Positions 14,374 to 22,443 of a stretch of 64,000 nt of DNA are shown in pieces. The first letter of the stretch is position 1, and each line of letters opens with the position of its first letter. The DNA is from Candidatus Babelota bacterium. Lineage in GTDB: Bacteria > Babelota > Babeliae > Babelales > Vermiphilaceae. The notes under the pieces are model-generated. The model ran no database searches and was not told the origin of the DNA. It saw only the letters and a program-made list of their open reading frames with translations. The translations under genes were made by a program, and so were the position numbers. Location: positions 41,957-105,956 of the forward strand of contig RXKB01000001.1 of NCBI GenBank assembly GCA_003963225.1, in the 5' to 3' direction.

Positions 14374-15429
14374 TCATTTCTTCTTGCCCTTTTTCTTGGG
14401 CTTGGGTTGCTCCCAATTACGGGCGACAGTCTGCTCGGCCAACCGACAATACTCTACCGTAGATGAGCTTCTGCCTTCATAATCCTCGTGAGCCGGTGCG
14501 TTGTGTTTCCTGAACATCTGTTCGACCTTGGTCAAACTCACCCTGTCTTTCGGATTTTGCTTGTTGTGCTGTTTCAGCAGCTTGAGCATATCCTTCAGCT
14601 GGTGCTCGTAATGGAACCTGCGCTTGAGCAGCCATAGCGTCGCCAGCACACGTTCTTCCGTGGAGAGCTTTTGCTTCGGTTGGATTTTCTTTGCCCAGTA
14701 GTCGTGCAGCTCGTCCAACCCGTGAACACCAATGCCTACGGAATGATGCAGCCCACCCTGGCGCCAAATCTTGACGACCGTGTCTTCGGGGTCAATGCGC
14801 TGATACACCGCACGGTTGGCAATCTGATGCGTGTACCAAGCTTCGCGAACCCTTGAGTCCGTCGTGAAGATGTTGAAACAGGCACCAAGAATGTTGGCCA
14901 CCAAACTGGCAAGTTCTTCACCCTGTTGAGCGAAGTCGTCTCGGTATCGGTTGAGTGCGTAACGAATGTTTTCACAGTCTTGGTAGATCGCGTACACATC
15001 CGCCAGTTCCGGCGCGTTTCGTCTCAGAATGCCTTCCAGCTCCGGGTGGTAGTTGCATTGATAGTCGCACAAGTCCATGCGCTCCAACTGCTTCTTACGC
15101 TCATCACTTTCCGGCAACGCTTCAACCTCCTTGCGTCGTTCTTCGGCCATCTCCTCAAGTGAATCCTTTACACCTCGGCTACGGTTGCCACATATGGCAA
15201 TGCTGAACAACGTTGGTTTGTCCATCACTTCGTTGGTATCCCCGGAACCAAGCAACCAAAACAACCCATTACCTGAGCTACCCAGGAACGCCGGCCATAG
15301 GTTTTCCAGAAGCTTTACGAGTTCATCGTAATCGTAGGTTCTTCTCAGTCGCTTGAGCCGGTCCGCCTGTGTCATTCTCCACAGACTAAAATAGATCTTC
15401 TCAAGACGTTCTTCGTTAGAGAGGCCCAT
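14374..15429 (-). CDS. hypothetical protein, 351 aa
   Basis: A helical protein that starts MGLSNEERLEKIYFSLWRM and ends in a lysine tail (KPKKKGKKK). The middle has KPTLFSIAICGNRSRG and a His-rich GGLHHSVGIGVHGLDELHDYW. It is the last of four overlapping genes (16445 down to 14374) that include the UV-repair enzyme. I recognise no domain; nucleic-acid binding is suggested only by the basic tail. Confidence 0.75.
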   Translation of the reverse strand: MGLSNEERLEKIYFSLWRMTQADRLKRLRRTYDYDELVKLLENLWPAFLGSSGNGLFWLLGSGDTNEVMDKPTLFSIAICGNRSRGVKDSLEEMAEERRKEVEALPESDERKKQLERMDLCDYQCNYHPELEGILRRNAPELADVYAIYQDCENIRYALNRYRDDFAQQGEELASLVANILGACFNIFTTDSRVREAWYTHQIANRAVYQRIDPEDTVVKIWRQGGLHHSVGIGVHGLDELHDYWAKKIQPKQKLSTEERVLATLWLLKRRFHYEHQLKDMLKLLKQHNKQNPKDRVSLTKVEQMFRKHNAPAHEDYEGRSSSTVEYCRLAEQTVARNWEQPKPKKKGKKK

Positions 15430-15601
15430 GATTGGACTCCTTGGTTACAGGGATGACCGGTTGACACGACGGGCACAGGCACTCGTCATGTGTAAGAAGT
15501 AACTGAAGGTTGTATTTCTTGATCGGCGCCTTGCACCGAACGCAAATAACCTTTCGGATCGCGACATGGCTGTAGTCGCCATACGTTACGTGTGTGCTCA
15601 T
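15416..15601 (-). CDS. zinc-ribbon protein, 61 aa
   Basis: Start ATG overlaps the upstream stop (ATGA). The pairs CVRC and CLCPSC are spaced as in a zinc ribbon. Overlaps the next gene by 14 bases. Function unknown. Confidence 0.65.
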   Translation of the reverse strand: MSTHVTYGDYSHVAIRKVICVRCKAPIKKYNLQLLLTHDECLCPSCQPVIPVTKESNHGPL

Positions 15602-15963
15602 ATCGCTTCGACGATCTTCTCCATTTCTCGGATCAATGCTGTGTCGGGCCATAGAAATTGCGGGAATTTTGGGGCAGCCTTTTTAACGGCGGCTGCGCAG
15701 TGGGCAGCTTCCTGTTCTGGCGTTGGCGCAGTTCCCATTTTGGTGATTACGCAGGCCTCGCAGTACCCCAGGATTTGAAACTTGAACTTGTACCAAGGAT
15801 GAGAAAAGGTCTCTGCTTTGCCGTTACAAACAGTGCAGATACCGTCATCGTGGAAAATCGGATAGCCGTGCTCGTCCCGCTTCCATTCCGTACGCTCAGG
15901 GCACTTCGGAATGTGCATTTTCCAGTACGGTGGCGTCGGCTCTACTTTTGCAGGTTTTTTCAT
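15598..15963 (-). CDS. hypothetical protein, 121 aa, cysteine pairs
   Basis: Starts MKKPAKVEPTPPYWKM at an ATGA overlap with the DNA glycosylase gene. Contains CTVCNGK and CEAC, a possible zinc site, and a helical C-terminus. Part of the same operon. Confidence 0.7.
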   Translation of the reverse strand: MKKPAKVEPTPPYWKMHIPKCPERTEWKRDEHGYPIFHDDGICTVCNGKAETFSHPWYKFKFQILGYCEACVITKMGTAPTPEQEAAHCAAAVKKAAPKFPQFLWPDTALIREMEKIVEAI

Positions 15964-16445
15964 TGTACTGGCCAAATGTAGGGTAATGTATCCATCTCTC
16001 GCCAACCAAACTGAGGCTGGTTATACCATTCAGGGTCTTTGCGCATGAGATTGCTGCGGTGTGAAGCATGGAATGCCTCATTACCAAACCAAGGAGGCTT
16101 TGGCGCAGGCGGTCTTTCCTTGGACGGATCTGCGGCAGGTACAAGGAGGAGGATTCTGGCTCGACAGGTATCGTGATAATCTCGTCGTATCCATTCATCG
16201 CAAACCTCGACACCATATTCAGCCAACGAGGTTTCGTAACCACGCCACATCTTCGAGGCCGGATGGTTGACCCAGCCTTTCGGATCAAATCTGATTACCG
16301 CCCAAGTATCTCCTTCTTGCACGGTCTTCCTACGTAGCAAGGCGTGCAAAAGTTGTAGGCACTCCACACGTTGCTTACCAAGTCGTTTGTTGTCCAGTGC
16401 CCACGCTGAGCGCTGGAAATCAGGATACGGCAAAAAGGTCTGCAT
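15960..16445 (-). CDS. pyrimidine dimer DNA glycosylase-like protein
   Basis: 161 residues. The N-terminus MQTFLPYPDFQRSAWALDNK with LGKQRVECLQLL, and WVNHPASKMWRGYE in the middle, match the Pyr_excise family related to T4 endonuclease V, which starts base excision of UV dimers. It starts 5 bases after the 3' CCA of tRNA-Leu(TAG), so it may be translated from a processed, almost leaderless mRNA. Confidence 0.85.
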   Translation of the reverse strand: MQTFLPYPDFQRSAWALDNKRLGKQRVECLQLLHALLRRKTVQEGDTWAVIRFDPKGWVNHPASKMWRGYETSLAEYGVEVCDEWIRRDYHDTCRARILLLVPAADPSKERPPAPKPPWFGNEAFHASHRSNLMRKDPEWYNQPQFGWREMDTLPYIWPVQ

Positions 16446-16450
16446 GAAAT

Positions 16451-16534
16451 TGGTGCGAGTGACAGGAGTCGAACCTGCAAGGGTTACCCCACGGCGTCCT
16501 AAGCGCCGCGCGTTTGCCTTTCCGCCACACTCGC
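16451..16534 (-). tRNA. tRNA-Leu (TAG)
   Basis: Class II: acceptor GCGAGTG/CACTCGC, arm CGGCG-CTTAGGA-CGCCG, long variable arm, encoded CCA. Confidence 0.92.
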
Positions 16535-16538
16535 GAAA

Positions 16539-17102
16539 TTAGTTACGTTCAGCTACTCTCTTACACCATTGCACAAAGGTCGACTGGTCTAGCTCCCCCT
16601 TCATGCGGTTGACGTCCTTGTGCACCCAGTGTATATTCCCTTCGATGTAGCCTTTGGAAGAATCGATTCGGTCTAATGAAGCGGTTTGCAGATCTCCTGC
16701 TTTGCCGGAAAAACACCTAGCAAAAATCAGAGGAACACCGGTGAGAGCACATTGTCGGTTCTGTTTTAAGAAAAGTTCCCAAGCGTACTCAATAGTGACC
16801 AGCATCTGAATATCGCGCTTTCGAGCACCGTTACAAATATTGCTCCAATAAGATTTACCTATCTCTCCCACTCCCTGCCAATGGAACCGGGTCGGCGAAC
16901 ACTTCGCACAGCCACAGGCCCGCTCCTTCCGTAAGGTATAACTGTCTTGCACCTTTTCAAACCCACAGCTACAACGGCATAACCAGGCGGTGACATGCGT
17001 CGACCGCCCGTTTTTACATTGGTGCACACGATCCGGTGCTCTACGGATCACCGTGTATTTACCAAATTGCTTACCAGTTAAATCAATGAGGCGTGATTTC
17101 AT
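16539..17102 (-). CDS. HNH homing endonuclease, family A
   Basis: 187 residues. An N-terminal DLTGKQFGKYTVIRRAP with CRCSCG and CGCAKC is the zinc module of many phage HNH enzymes. The core is CALTGVPL, SLDRIDSSKGY, IHWVHKDVNRMK, nearly the same as in the gene at 4505. It sits just upstream of tRNA-Leu(TAG) without overlapping it. Confidence 0.87.
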   Translation of the reverse strand: MKSRLIDLTGKQFGKYTVIRRAPDRVHQCKNGRSTHVTAWLCRCSCGFEKVQDSYTLRKERACGCAKCSPTRFHWQGVGEIGKSYWSNICNGARKRDIQMLVTIEYAWELFLKQNRQCALTGVPLIFARCFSGKAGDLQTASLDRIDSSKGYIEGNIHWVHKDVNRMKGELDQSTFVQWCKRVAERN

Positions 17103-17158
17103 TCATAAACGTTATCACACCACATCGTAGTCCGTCAACCCAATTGACATGGAGTATG

Positions 17159-18310
17159 TTATTCGTACTCCCGGATACAGCGCACCCAAGGAATTAACGG
17201 TACTCCCCATTCTGAGTATTCTTGAAACTCAACAGTTGCGAGTTTTCCTGGCAGAAGCATCCTATTTTTCCACATTCTTTGCAGAGACTGCCGCGTTCCG
17301 TCGATATTCGCAGCAAACTCCGTCACTGTACTTCCATCACGGGCGACGACAGGTTTGTGCAGCTTAAGTATCATGCGCTTCGCGCACCCGACCCAATCTC
17401 CATTTCCCTCTTCCACCGCAACGATTTCAAATTCATCCGACTCAAAGTTCTTAAGCTTAAGAAGATATTTGCTTCGTTTGAACTCATATCTACACACACC
17501 CCAGCGAACAATGATTCCTTCTTTACGCGCTTTCCTAGTTTTAGCTAGCTCTTCACACACTTCTGTCTCATTTGTGCAACGAACCGATTGTAGTACGTGT
17601 ACACTCGGAACATTTTGCAACAATTGACGCAGTACCTCACGTCTATCAACGAACGCCGCTTGGCTGTCTACCTCAGTAGTAAATCCGTCATAGACATGAA
17701 ACTGGACGATGCGCTCTGATTCGTCTAACAGTTCTCTTGTCAGATCTTTCGGCTGGAATATTACGCTTGTAAGCTCAATAAGCCTGTTCAGATTATTCTG
17801 ATATACGGGGTTAAATAGCTCACCATCCAGGAATAGGTGTGGGTGCTTCTTAAAAGCAGGCGCTAGCGCCTTGAGAACATGGGGAATCGTGTGTATGGGT
17901 TTCCCCTTACGCGACCTTGCGCCAGCCGCTGTAATATTGCACCGCATTCCGTTTAACTTCTGATCCACTTCTACCGGGTATGTGACTTCTGCTTTGTAGT
18001 CTTCGAACTTCTTCGCCAACATCGGTTCTCGGTAGCCGGTCGAATCGACAGACGAAGCTTCCGTGGTGTAGCCGGTGGCCAGCTTCTTCTCCCACTTTGC
18101 CTTTGCTTCCTTGATAGCTTGCGCTTCAGGTGTAGTGGCGTTTGCCTTGCCTGGGTTCTTACCCTCGCACGTATGGGCTTTTGATCGGGTGATCTTTCCG
18201 TTAACAATGCCTTCCTCGGTGTAGTATGCGCCGCCTTCGGCCCAGATACGCCACTGCTGAAGTTTACCGTTCGAGTTTCTCTTGTAAAGTGTCGCTAGTG
18301 TTTCGGACAT
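17159..18310 (-). CDS. ATP-dependent DNA ligase
   Basis: 383 residues. Nucleotidyltransferase motif I is VDQKLNGMR (Lys as adenylation site, N in place of the usual D), followed by RSRKGKPI, LDGELFNP, FHVYDGF, EGIIVRWG and LLKLKNF, and an OB-type C-terminus. The N-terminal LYKRNSNGKLQQWRIW resembles the start of known phage ligases. The frame is open to ATG 18439, which would add 43 Pro/Ser/Asn-rich residues; I prefer ATG 18310, which lies 7 bases after a TACTTT box. Seals nicks in replication, repair or recombination. Confidence 0.87.
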   Translation of the reverse strand: MSETLATLYKRNSNGKLQQWRIWAEGGAYYTEEGIVNGKITRSKAHTCEGKNPGKANATTPEAQAIKEAKAKWEKKLATGYTTEASSVDSTGYREPMLAKKFEDYKAEVTYPVEVDQKLNGMRCNITAAGARSRKGKPIHTIPHVLKALAPAFKKHPHLFLDGELFNPVYQNNLNRLIELTSVIFQPKDLTRELLDESERIVQFHVYDGFTTEVDSQAAFVDRREVLRQLLQNVPSVHVLQSVRCTNETEVCEELAKTRKARKEGIIVRWGVCRYEFKRSKYLLKLKNFESDEFEIVAVEEGNGDWVGCAKRMILKLHKPVVARDGSTVTEFAANIDGTRQSLQRMWKNRMLLPGKLATVEFQEYSEWGVPLIPWVRCIREYE

Positions 18311-18487
18311 GTTGTTGAAAGTATTGTGGCGCCACACGCTCCACCGCTGCGCAAACGGTGCCCAGGGATTGCCCGGGTTGCTACTCTGAGTTGTGGGCTT
18401 CGGGGTCGTCACCCCTGTTTCGGATCCCATATTCGCCATAGACTGGTAGTTCTAGTCATGGAACGTTTTGGTCACGGGCCACAAAAT

Positions 18488-18639
18488 TGGTAGGGAGGGC
18501 AGGTAATTCTCCTGCAATGCACCGCGATTTATCGGCAGACTCGGATGACGCCCACATTAGTGCGCGCCTGTTCGCCGATTATTCGTAGCGGACTCAAGCT
18601 CAAAATGCTAGTGCTTCCAGTATTAGAAGCTTCCTCCCT
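18488..18639 (-). ncRNA. tRNA-like RNA with long hairpin insertion (tentative)
   Basis: AGGGAGG/CCTCCCT acceptor-like stem with ACCA at the 3' side and a D-arm-like hairpin near the 5' side, but a T-arm loop AGAATTA instead of TTCRANT and about 75 bases of extra helix (CCGC, ATCGGC and CGCGCAC arms). 152 bases in all. A 33-codon frame from ATG runs through the same DNA, so this could be a small gene instead. Confidence 0.35.
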
Positions 18640-18986
18640 ATTGTGATGTCAGGCCGGTACTTATCTCCGGCTTTGCTGGTGATTCCTCAGCCCTATTCCT
18701 GCTCGCCATTTCAAGCAGGTAATCAAGACGTTATCCCTTGCGGGTGGCTTCGAGTCTCGGTGCCTGTCTGTCTCAGGCATGTCCGACAAAAGACAGCAGT
18801 AATAGACCTTTTCTTCGATACGAGTACTCAGGTTAACCCAGTTGATTGTGCGTTGAAGTGCCAAGATCGTACTGCTTCAACGGACTACATACAACGAGAC
18901 AGTTGCTTGGCCTCCTCGTTTATCGGGTTAAACTATCGGGTCGTTTCTTGCCGGTCTTGCGACTACTGCTGGAAAACTAAGAAAAT
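18640..18986 (-). other. intergenic stretch with one doubtful ORF
   Basis: About 350 bases between two tRNA-like elements. It holds only a 67-codon TTG-started frame (18661-18864). I see no tRNA, no strong promoter and one weak hairpin (GCCGG/CCGGC) near 18655. Confidence 0.5.
18661..18864 (-). CDS. doubtful hypothetical protein, 67 aa
   Basis: TTG-started frame, product ALQRTINWVNLSTRIEEK with a basic C-terminus. Listed because its composition is protein-like, but no start signal supports it. Confidence 0.25.
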   Translation of the reverse strand: MALQRTINWVNLSTRIEEKVYYCCLLSDMPETDRHRDSKPPARDNVLITCLKWRAGIGLRNHQQSRR

Positions 18987-19142
18987 TGGTGTGCGAGGCG
19001 GGACTTGAACCCGCACAGTTCCTGGCGAAACGGATTGGTTGTCCGCTGGATATCGCCGATGAACATCTCCGGATACCACTCCGGAGCCTATCTCACCTAC
19101 AAACCCTTTGGTTATTTGTTCCCTAGGGGTGACGGCTCGCAC
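18987..19142 (-). tRNA. abnormal tRNA-like RNA, 156 bases
   Basis: Perfect acceptor GTGCGAG/CTCGCAC, perfect T-arm GCGGG-TTCAAGT-CCCGC and encoded CCA. Between them lie about 115 bases instead of about 45, with stems CTCCGGA/TCCGGAG and a nested GGCGA/TCGCC plus GCGGA/TCCGT hairpin (loop CAACCAA). No normal D-arm or anticodon loop with T33 is visible. Confidence 0.5.
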
Positions 19143-19144
19143 GT

Positions 19145-19164
19145 AAAGGCCGGCCGAAGCCGGC
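19145..19164 (-). terminator. short terminator-like hairpin
   Basis: GCCGGC stem with TTCG loop (minus strand) then CTTTA. It follows the 41-aa gene directly. Confidence 0.5.
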
Positions 19165-19169
19165 GAGAA

Positions 19170-19295
19170 TCACGAAAACAAACTGACCAGCTTGGCGGAC
19201 AACTTGCCAATCTTGGCCTCGATCTGAGCCTTGCGTCGAAGTGCTTGCTTCTCGGTAAGGGGCTTCTTGACGATTCTAAGGGATGCTTTCGGCAT
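19170..19295 (-). CDS. hypothetical protein, 41 aa
   Basis: ATG 19295 to TGA 19170, a short basic amphipathic protein (MPKASLRIVKKPLTEK, then KAQIEAKIGKLSAKL). The frame fills the gap between tRNA-Thr and the terminator-like hairpin. AATACACAATC precedes the ATG, similar to the sequence before the Sel1-like gene. Confidence 0.55.
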   Translation of the reverse strand: MPKASLRIVKKPLTEKQALRRKAQIEAKIGKLSAKLVSLFS

Positions 19296-19314
19296 GATTG
19301 TGTATTTGAAGAAG

Positions 19315-19390
19315 TGGAGCCACCGGTGGGAATTGAACCCACATAAGCCAGTTTACAAAACTGGTGCATTACCGGTCTAGCCACGGTGGC
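19315..19390 (-). tRNA. tRNA-Thr (TGT)
   Basis: Acceptor GCCACCG/CGGTGGC, arm CCAGT-TTTGTAA-ACTGG, T-arm GTGGG-TTCAATT-CCCAC, encoded CCA. Confidence 0.93.
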
Positions 19391-19393
19391 GTA

Positions 19394-19464
19394 TGCCTAT
19401 GGGAGGAATCGAACCTCCGTCAACGGTTTATGATACCGCCGCTCTACCATTGAGCTACACAGGC
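19394..19464 (-). tRNA. tRNA with anticodon CAT (Met, or Ile if modified)
   Basis: Acceptor GCCTGTG/CATAGGC, loop ATCATAA, T-arm GGAGG-TTCGATT-CCTCC; CCA not encoded. The sequence does not decide between methionine and lysidine-type isoleucine. Confidence 0.9.
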
Positions 19465-19472
19465 GTAAAATA

Positions 19473-20018
19473 TCAGCGAAGTGCAGCCTGATTGGTGCGC
19501 ACTCTTTTCAAGAATCGACGAATCTGCGGCCGGCACTCGTCCGGCACGAGAGTAATTTCGTCGAAATCGACAGCAAACTCCAGGAGCTTGTAGAACAGTT
19601 TGTCAGCGATACCGGAAGGCATATCGTTAACAATGGCGTTGTAAATCCTGTCCGCTGCCTGTTCGTACCGTTCTTCCGAGCCGGTGGTCTCTTCTTCCAC
19701 AGGCCACTCGATAGTAATCGACTCCCGTCGTTCGATTTTGGTCGCCCGGCGTCGCGCTTGGGCTTTCAACACCCGAGGTACACGCGGTTTGATCTCCAAC
19801 GGGTAACCCTCGGAAAACTTGTGCGTCACCGAGGTCTGAGGAAACTGATGGGTCGTTCCAGATGAATCGAATCCCTCATACCAGGGTTGGTTTCGGATGG
19901 GTGCAAATTGCACGTCGGCTCCGGGGGTCTTCCGAAGCTTGGTAATATAAACAGTTCGACCACTCACCAACGTGACGCGATCTCCGATGGCGTAAGCGTG
20001 TTGAATTTTGACAGGCAT
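19473..20018 (-). CDS. hypothetical protein, 181 aa
   Basis: Begins MPVKIQHAYAIGDRVTLVSG, a beta-rich segment, followed by a basic linker (RRRATKIERRES) and helical C-terminus. ATG 20018 follows the stop of the upstream gene by two bases; the longer frame starts with TTG. Unknown function. Confidence 0.7.
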   Translation of the reverse strand: MPVKIQHAYAIGDRVTLVSGRTVYITKLRKTPGADVQFAPIRNQPWYEGFDSSGTTHQFPQTSVTHKFSEGYPLEIKPRVPRVLKAQARRRATKIERRESITIEWPVEEETTGSEERYEQAADRIYNAIVNDMPSGIADKLFYKLLEFAVDFDEITLVPDECRPQIRRFLKRVRTNQAALR

Positions 20019-20020
20019 GT

Positions 20021-20398
20021 TCAACGGATAGTTTCGTGATTCAGATACATCCCGGGATTCAACCCTCCCTGTTCAACCAACTCGTTGAGGGAGTGAAATC
20101 CGGTTACAGATCGATGCGGGTTGGTGTGTACAACCTCCTTGTGAAAGGAGAGCTGCCCCTGCCATAGCTGGGTAAGCGTATTTGGATCACAGAGATCATC
20201 TTTTTCTGCACCTGGCCGCTGCTTTGACTCGAAAATCGGAGGAGAAACAAAGCTACCAACAACGGTGTATTTTCGGAGTGATGTAGGCTTGCCGTCCTTC
20301 TTCACAGGACCGTCGTCACGGACAAGCAGAAGGGACAAGCCACTTTCGTAGCCTGTCCCTTCCATTTCCTGCATCACGTCCCGCATGGTCGAGGACAT
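20021..20398 (-). CDS. hypothetical protein, 125 aa
   Basis: Starts MSSTMRDVMQEMEGTGYE at ATG 20398, just downstream of tRNA-Thr(GGT). It has an LSLLLVRDDGPVKKDGKP segment and an HSLNELVEQGG helix. No family recognised. Confidence 0.7.
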   Translation of the reverse strand: MSSTMRDVMQEMEGTGYESGLSLLLVRDDGPVKKDGKPTSLRKYTVVGSFVSPPIFESKQRPGAEKDDLCDPNTLTQLWQGQLSFHKEVVHTNPHRSVTGFHSLNELVEQGGLNPGMYLNHETIR

Positions 20399-20405
20399 GT
20401 TAGAT

Positions 20406-20479
20406 TGGAGCCTCAGGAGGGAATCGAACCCTCTTCTCGTCTTTACCAAAGACGCGTTCTACCATTGAACTACAGAGGC
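20406..20479 (-). tRNA. tRNA-Thr (GGT)
   Basis: Acceptor GCCTCTG with one mismatch, arm CGTCT-TTGGTAA-AGACG, T-arm GAGGG-TTCGATT-CCCTC, encoded CCA. Confidence 0.93.
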
Positions 20480-20700
20480 AACTGAATTTGAGGCGACTCC
20501 AATTGGGGCTTGGAAGTACGACCAGCCTGAACCACCGAATGGCAGCCCTGACTGATAAGAAACCAAAGGCCAAGGATCAACGCCAAAGCCATGAGACCAC
20601 GACGAGCGTAAAGCGAGATCGGATTTACTTCCACCGAACCGAGGTAGTTGCCACTGGAATCGAAGGAGTAACGATACATTCTTTTGCGTCGAGCACTCAT
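20470..20700 (-). CDS. small membrane protein, 76 aa
   Basis: One transmembrane helix (GLMALALILGLWFLISQG, about residues 35-52) preceded by a basic segment. It starts a few bases after the PEP-CTERM gene stop. Its own stop TAG lies inside tRNA-Thr, a 10-base overlap. Confidence 0.7.
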   Translation of the reverse strand: MSARRKRMYRYSFDSSGNYLGSVEVNPISLYARRGLMALALILGLWFLISQGCHSVVQAGRTSKPQLESPQIQLPL

Positions 20701-20703
20701 GGG

Positions 20704-21417
20704 TTACGGATTGATCTTACGTCGCCAAAGGGTGAAAATGAGCAGCGGTACAGCAACTGCGAACAGTGTGTACGTTGACGGCTCCGGGATTGTCTGAACA
20801 CCGCCTAGAAGGCCTTGTCCGACACGATAGTCTCCAGTCAAAGTTGACGGACCCCACCATGACTCGTTTCCGGTCAGGGCTGTCAGGTCGTCTTCAGTCA
20901 GCCAAGAATTAGCACGACCGAAGGCTCCAGCAGTAGTGCCTGGTGCCTCCAACTGAAATCGTCCTGAAGTGAACGAAGGTGTTTCGTCGTAAAGTGCCTC
21001 CCAGATCAAAGATTGGAGCGCGACAGCTTCACGTGGTGAATCGACTTCGTCACGGAACGTAAAATACATCTGAGCGGCGCGCTCGATTCCTCCTGGCGCC
21101 CAGTCAGGTGTCTGCCACGCCGGCAACCCTTGGGCTGCAGACAGAGACATCTGTGTGAAAGGCCCAGAGGCCAACGTAGCACCGAGATCAGTGCAATACG
21201 AGATCCATTGCTCTCCGGTTCCTTCTACGGTTGCCCGTAGCTGGCCGGCGTTTACGGTGCGAGAAGTTCCATCAAGTGTGATGCTCGCCTGCCCGCCATA
21301 TAGGGTAGGCACGTCGAACCATGAATTGATGGTCAGATCGGCACTGTGTGCCGTGACGGCCGTGAGGGCCAGGCTGAGGGTGACAAACACAGTTGTCAGA
21401 ATACTCCGTAGTTTCAT
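20704..21417 (-). CDS. PEP-CTERM-anchored exported protein
   Basis: 237 residues. It has an N-terminal signal peptide (MKLRSILTTVFVTLSLALTA...HSA) and, at the C-terminus, IPEPSTYTL, a hydrophobic segment and WRRK: the three-part PEP-CTERM sorting signal, read by host exosortase and used by many Gram-negative bacteria to attach surface proteins. The body resembles the secreted PEP-CTERM class (AVALQSLIWEALYDE). A phage gene with this signal probably places a protein on the host surface, perhaps to alter adsorption; that use is inferred. Confidence 0.88.
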   Translation of the reverse strand: MKLRSILTTVFVTLSLALTAVTAHSADLTINSWFDVPTLYGGQASITLDGTSRTVNAGQLRATVEGTGEQWISYCTDLGATLASGPFTQMSLSAAQGLPAWQTPDWAPGGIERAAQMYFTFRDEVDSPREAVALQSLIWEALYDETPSFTSGRFQLEAPGTTAGAFGRANSWLTEDDLTALTGNESWWGPSTLTGDYRVGQGLLGGVQTIPEPSTYTLFAVAVPLLIFTLWRRKINP

Positions 21418-21450
21418 GTGATATATTTCCGTCGTTTACTCGCGTCAAAG

Positions 21451-21526
21451 TGGAGCGCTACCAGGGGATCGAACCCTGCGAAAAGAGTTTTGCAGACTCC
21501 TCAGTTACCCAGCTCCGTCGTAGCGC
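21451..21526 (-). tRNA. tRNA-Cys (GCA)
   Basis: Acceptor GCGCTAC/GTAGCGC, loop CTGCAAA, T-arm GCAGG-GTTCGATC-type loop, encoded CCA. Confidence 0.88.
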
Positions 21527-21532
21527 AGAAAG

Positions 21533-21610
21533 TGGGGTGGCTAACGGGACTCGAACCCGCAACAGTCAGCTTCACAAGCTGAGGCTCTAACCAATTGAGC
21601 TATAGCCACC
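21533..21610 (-). tRNA. tRNA-His (GTG)
   Basis: Acceptor GTGGCTA/TAGCCAC with an extra encoded G-1 opposite discriminator C73, the hallmark of bacterial tRNA-His. Loop TTGTGAA, encoded CCA. G-1 is encoded, so Thg1 is not needed to add it. Confidence 0.95.
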
Positions 21611-21611
21611 A

Positions 21612-22361
21612 TTAGGGACAGTTAGGAACCTTAGGAATTTGTCTTTCCCTCAGTTCAAATGTTCCGTCAACTATTCTAGCATAGCACGCAAGGTGCGTAT
21701 CAATGCAATAGTTCTCGCTGTTCGCAATATTGCCGCTGCGACGCTTGGTGTCATACTTCCAAACTCGCCCGGGTTGCGGTGTGTGTCCAAACACCTGGTT
21801 AATACCGGCGATAGGCACAAATTCGTTTACGTCACACCAGGTCAGGCCACCAAAAGGTGCGCGTCCTCCGCGAGCCATGCCTGCGGTGAAGATCCAGTGT
21901 CTTTCCTTCATTCCTCGGCGCAGAGCAAGTTGAGCTGCCTCTTCTTCTCCCTCCAGCCACGAACGAATGTCAGTAACACCAGCTGTGTGGCTTTTCGTAA
22001 GCCCGGCATGACTCATCAGCCACGAGCCTTCCCAGTGATGAAACACAAAGCGATCCCAGTGCCTTGGCCGCATGATGTCGCGGATAGCGTCGCACTTTGA
22101 CTGTTCATACCCGGAGCAACAGACACCGGGAAATGGAAAGCCATAGTGCACATCATGATTGCCCCAGATGAACACATCTTCTTTATGCCTATCCATGCGG
22201 TTGGTCAGCCACAGGGCAGTCTTTGCAGACATTGCTTCATCGTCGTAAAAGTCGTCGAACCAATCACCGAGGAATACGACTTTGTCGGCAGCCTCAGCAT
22301 AAAGAATTTGTTCCACCTCTTTGATGTGATGGTGGATGTCTGGGATGATGGTGATGTTCAT
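21612..22361 (-). CDS. metallophosphoesterase
   Basis: 249 residues of the calcineurin-like fold. Metal-binding motifs in order: DIHHH (residues 8-12), GDWFDD, GNHD, SHAG and GHTPQPG. Such enzymes cleave phosphomono- or diesters; the extra SHAG and GHTP spacing is like the protein-phosphatase group. ATG 22361 is chosen over 22484 because it follows tRNA-Val by 8 bases and begins the conserved first strand. Confidence 0.87.
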   Translation of the reverse strand: MNITIIPDIHHHIKEVEQILYAEAADKVVFLGDWFDDFYDDEAMSAKTALWLTNRMDRHKEDVFIWGNHDVHYGFPFPGVCCSGYEQSKCDAIRDIMRPRHWDRFVFHHWEGSWLMSHAGLTKSHTAGVTDIRSWLEGEEEAAQLALRRGMKERHWIFTAGMARGGRAPFGGLTWCDVNEFVPIAGINQVFGHTPQPGRVWKYDTKRRSGNIANSENYCIDTHLACYARIVDGTFELRERQIPKVPNCP

Positions 22362-22369
22362 TTTGAGAA

Positions 22370-22443
22370 TGGTACAGGCGAAGGGAGTCGAACCCCTGCT
22401 TCCACGGTGTAAACGTGGTTCGCTACCGTTACAACACGCCTGC
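22370..22443 (-). tRNA. tRNA-Val (TAC)
   Basis: Acceptor GCAGGCG/CGCCTGT (G-U first pair), arm CCACG-TTTACAC-CGTGG, encoded CCA. Confidence 0.93.

Noticed and set aside
18311..18439. 43-residue N-terminal extension of the DNA ligase
   Set aside because: Low-complexity Pro/Ser/Asn sequence; phage ligase homologs start at the position of ATG 18310. Not excluded completely.
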